This document shows positions 4,806 through 7,287 of a stretch of DNA of 7,287 bases, piece after piece. Position numbers and translations under genes: made by a program. The stretch comes from Bacillota bacterium (GTDB lineage: Bacteria > Bacillota > Bacilli > Paenibacillales > Paenibacillaceae). Under the pieces are notes generated by a model. It saw nothing but the letters and a program-made list of their open reading frames with translations. It was not told the DNA's origin and searched no databases. The stretch is from contig JAEZCJ010000066.1 in the NCBI GenBank assembly GCA_023433615.1, positions 1 to 7,287 of the forward strand, in the 5' to 3' direction. How positions within the stretch are numbered: the first letter of the stretch is position 1; each line of letters opens with the position of its first letter.

Positions 4806-7287
4806 CTAACCGCGCAGCTCGGCGATACGAGCAATAACCTTGTCGCGCTTGTCGGCATAATCATCCATCTTCGCCCGTTCCTCTTCGATAACCTTGGCAG
4901 GAGCCTTCGCGACGAAGCCTTCGTTGGCCAGCTTCTTCTCGACGCGCTGCACCTCGCCGACCAGCGTCTGCAGCTCCTTCTCGAGACGCGCAATTTCCTG
5001 GGAAATGTCGATCAGCCCCGCAAGCGGCAAGTACAGCTCGGCGCCCGTCACGATCGCGGTCATCGCCTTATCCGGCGCAGGCATGCCCGAACCGATCTCT
5101 AGCTTCGAAGTACCGCAGAAGCGTTGGATGAACTCTTCGTTGCGCAGCAGAATAGCCAACTCCGCTTCGCCTGCCGCATTGACGGCCAGCTCCACTTTTT
5201 TGCTCATCGGAACGTTCACTTCGGCGCGAATATTCCGCACGGAATGGATCATGTCCATCAACAGTTCCATCTCCCGAACCGCTTCCGGCGATTCCAGCGC
5301 GGCATCGTAGACCGGCCACGACGCCAGCGTAATCGTCTCGCCTTCATGCGGCAGATGCTGCCATATTTCCTCGCTGATGAACGGCATGAACGGGTGGATG
5401 AGCCGCTGCGTCCGATCCAGCACATAGGCCAGCACAGACTGCGTCGCGCGCTTCGCTTCCGCGTCTTCGCCGTACAGGCTGAGCTTCGCGAACTCGATGT
5501 ACCAGTCGCATAAATCGTCCCAGATAAAGTTGTAGAGCAGCCGCCCCGTTTCGCCGAATTCGTATACGTCGATCAAGCGGGTTACATCCCGGACGGTCTC
5601 GTTCAAGCGATGCAGAATCCACTTGTCGGCCGTGCCCAGCTTGGTCTGAATGTCGATCTCGTCGTATGTGACGCCTTCGAGATTCATGAGCGCGAATCGG
5701 GAAGCATTCCATATTTTGTTCGCAAAATTGCGCGCCTGTTCGACCTTCTCCCAACGGAAACGCAGGTCTTGGCCTGGCGAGCTTCCCGTCGACAGCATGA
5801 ACCGCATCGCATCCGCGCCGTACTTATCGATGACCTCAAGCGGATCGACGCCGTTGCCCAGCGACTTCGACATCTTGCGGCCGTCCGCATCCCGCACCAG
5901 TCCGTGAATGAGCACATCCTTGAACGGGTTCTCGTCCGTGAATTCGAGCGCGGTGAAAATCATGCGGGAAACCCAGAAGCCGATAATATCGAAGCCGGTG
6001 ACCAGCACGCTCGTCGGATAAAAGCGGTTCAAGTCTGCCGTCTCCTCCGGCCAGCCCAATGTGGAGAACGGCCATAGCCCCGAGCTGAACCAAGTATCCA
6101 GCACGTCCTCGTCGCGCCGCAGCTCCCCGCCGCATGCCGGACATGCGGTAAGGTCGTCGCGGGATACGTGCATCTCTCCGCAGCTATCGCAATACCAAGC
6201 CGGGACGCGGTGACCCCACCAGAGCTGACGGGAGATGCACCAATCGCGCACGTTCTCGATCCAATGCATATAGATTTTCTCGAAGCGGTCCGGCACGAAG
6301 TTCACTCCATTGCCGGACCGTTGCTTCGCGATGGCCTTCTCGGCCAAAGGCTTCATGTCGACGAACCATTGCGTCGACAGATAAGGCTCGATGACTGCGC
6401 CTGTACGTTCGCTGTGCCCGACTTGATGGACATGTTCCTCGATCTGCACGCATACGCCCTGGTCCTGCAGATCCTTCACGATCCGCTTGCGGCATTCGGA
6501 GCGGTCCAAGCCGTGGTATGGGCCTGCTTGCTCATTCATCGTGCCGGTCTCGTCCATGACGTTGATCTGCGGCAGATCATGGCGCAAACCGACCTCATAA
6601 TCGTTCGGGTCATGCGCCGGGGTAATCTTGACCGCGCCGCTGCCGAATTCCTTGTCGACATATTCGTCGGCTACGATCGGAATCTCGCGGCCGATAATCG
6701 GCAGGATGAGCATCTGGCCGATCAAGTGCTTGTAACGATCATCCTCGGGATGCACGGCAACGGCCGTATCGCCGAGCATCGTCTCGGGACGGGTCGTCGC
6801 AACCGTAATATAGCCTTCGCCGCTCTTCAGCGGGTACCGAAGATGATACAGCGCGCCTTGCACTTCCTTGTATTCGACCTCGATATCGGAGAGCGCCGTG
6901 CGAGCCGCCGGATCCCAGTTAATGATCCGTTTGCCGCGGTAGATCAGCCCTTTCTCGTAGAGACGGACGAACACTTCGCGGACGGCGCGCGATAGACCCT
7001 CATCGAGCGTGAAGCGCTCGCGGGAGTAGTCCAGCGAAAAGCCCATCTTCGCCCATTGCTCGCGAATCGTCCCCGCATACAGTTCCTTCCATTCCCATAC
7101 CTTCTCCAGGAATTTCTCGCGACCGAGATCGTAACGGGTCAAGCCTTCTTCGCGAAGCTTCGATTCGACTCGCGTCTGCGTCGCAATGCCGGCATGGTCG
7201 GTACCTGGCAGCCATAGGGCGTCGTAGCCCTGCATCCGCTTCGTCCGTACCAGAATATCCTGTAGCGTACAGTCCAGCGCATGCCCG
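4806..7287 (-). CDS. valS: Valyl-tRNA synthetase, N-terminus cut by window edge
   Basis: This class I synthetase charges tRNA-Val. The frame is open at 7287; the first visible residues are GHALDCTLQDILV, the end of the HIGH-type motif, so only some tens of N-terminal residues are missing. Counting from the Met at 7233-7235, landmarks are GTDHAGIATQ (11-20), the editing domain with TTRPETMLGDTAV (147-159) and GSGAVKITPAHDPNDYEVG (198-216), a Cys4 cluster CDSC/CPAC (C349, C352, C365, C368) that probably binds zinc, DTWFSSGLWPFSTLGW (380-395), KMSKS (454-458), the anticodon-binding helical domain (about 530-690) and a C-terminal coiled coil (about 742-807) typical of ValS. These set it apart from IleS and LeuS. 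It is probably the first gene of the operon. Any T-box leader would lie outside the window. Confidence 0.97.
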   Translation of the reverse strand, partial: GHALDCTLQDILVRTKRMQGYDALWLPGTDHAGIATQTRVESKLREEGLTRYDLGREKFLEKVWEWKELYAGTIREQWAKMGFSLDYSRERFTLDEGLSRAVREVFVRLYEKGLIYRGKRIINWDPAARTALSDIEVEYKEVQGALYHLRYPLKSGEGYITVATTRPETMLGDTAVAVHPEDDRYKHLIGQMLILPIIGREIPIVADEYVDKEFGSGAVKITPAHDPNDYEVGLRHDLPQINVMDETGTMNEQAGPYHGLDRSECRKRIVKDLQDQGVCVQIEEHVHQVGHSERTGAVIEPYLSTQWFVDMKPLAEKAIAKQRSGNGVNFVPDRFEKIYMHWIENVRDWCISRQLWWGHRVPAWYCDSCGEMHVSRDDLTACPACGGELRRDEDVLDTWFSSGLWPFSTLGWPEETADLNRFYPTSVLVTGFDIIGFWVSRMIFTALEFTDENPFKDVLIHGLVRDADGRKMSKSLGNGVDPLEVIDKYGADAMRFMLSTGSSPGQDLRFRWEKVEQARNFANKIWNASRFALMNLEGVTYDEIDIQTKLGTADKWILHRLNETVRDVTRLIDVYEFGETGRLLYNFIWDDLCDWYIEFAKLSLYGEDAEAKRATQSVLAYVLDRTQRLIHPFMPFISEEIWQHLPHEGETITLASWPVYDAALESPEAVREMELLMDMIHSVRNIRAEVNVPMSKKVELAVNAAGEAELAILLRNEEFIQRFCGTSKLEIGSGMPAPDKAMTAIVTGAELYLPLAGLIDISQEIARLEKELQTLVGEVQRVEKKLANEGFVAKAPAKVIEEERAKMDDYADKRDKVIARIAELRG

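Overview
The window looks like a chromosomal housekeeping stretch from a GC-rich endospore-forming Firmicute, most likely Paenibacillus or a close relative. This rests on the protein sequences, the gene order and AG-rich Shine-Dalgarno sites; I ran no database search. Every gene I can support lies on the minus strand, so the window reads from right (7287) to left (1). The long open frames on the plus strand are GC-driven shadows of these genes.

From right to left, the first block is valS (valyl-tRNA synthetase, 5' end cut by the window edge), folC (folylpolyglutamate/dihydrofolate synthase) and murC (UDP-MurNAc:L-Ala ligase). The three are packed closely enough to be one operon: 23 nt between valS and folC, and about 8 nt between folC and the murC start I prefer. 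A strong intrinsic terminator at 1938-1983 ends it.

Next comes a non-coding stretch of about 300 nt (1645-1937), more AT-rich than its surroundings. It holds two imperfect copies of a hairpin-forming unit of about 42 nt, within a segment bounded by 9-bp inverted repeats. It looks like a small dispersed repeat or MITE-like element, and it is the least explained part of the window.

Beyond it is a 502-aa single-pass membrane protein with an outward-facing SPOR domain. Its architecture and position match SpoIIB of Bacillus (valS-folC-...-spoIIB-maf-radC-mreBCD). Finally, a promoter with a perfect -10 box drives a small membrane-protein gene (DUF4321-like) of which only 15 codons are in the window. 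A 10-bp perfect inverted repeat brackets that promoter's -10 region and the space between ribosome-binding site and start codon.

Functionally the region joins translation (ValS), folate metabolism (FolC), peptidoglycan precursor synthesis (MurC) and a peptidoglycan-binding septal protein. It probably runs on leftwards into the maf/radC/mre/min cell-shape and division cluster, as in related genomes. I see no defence system, phage, integron, CRISPR or RNA gene. The main points for follow-up are the intergenic repeat, the bracketing inverted repeat at the left end, and the SpoIIB-like protein.
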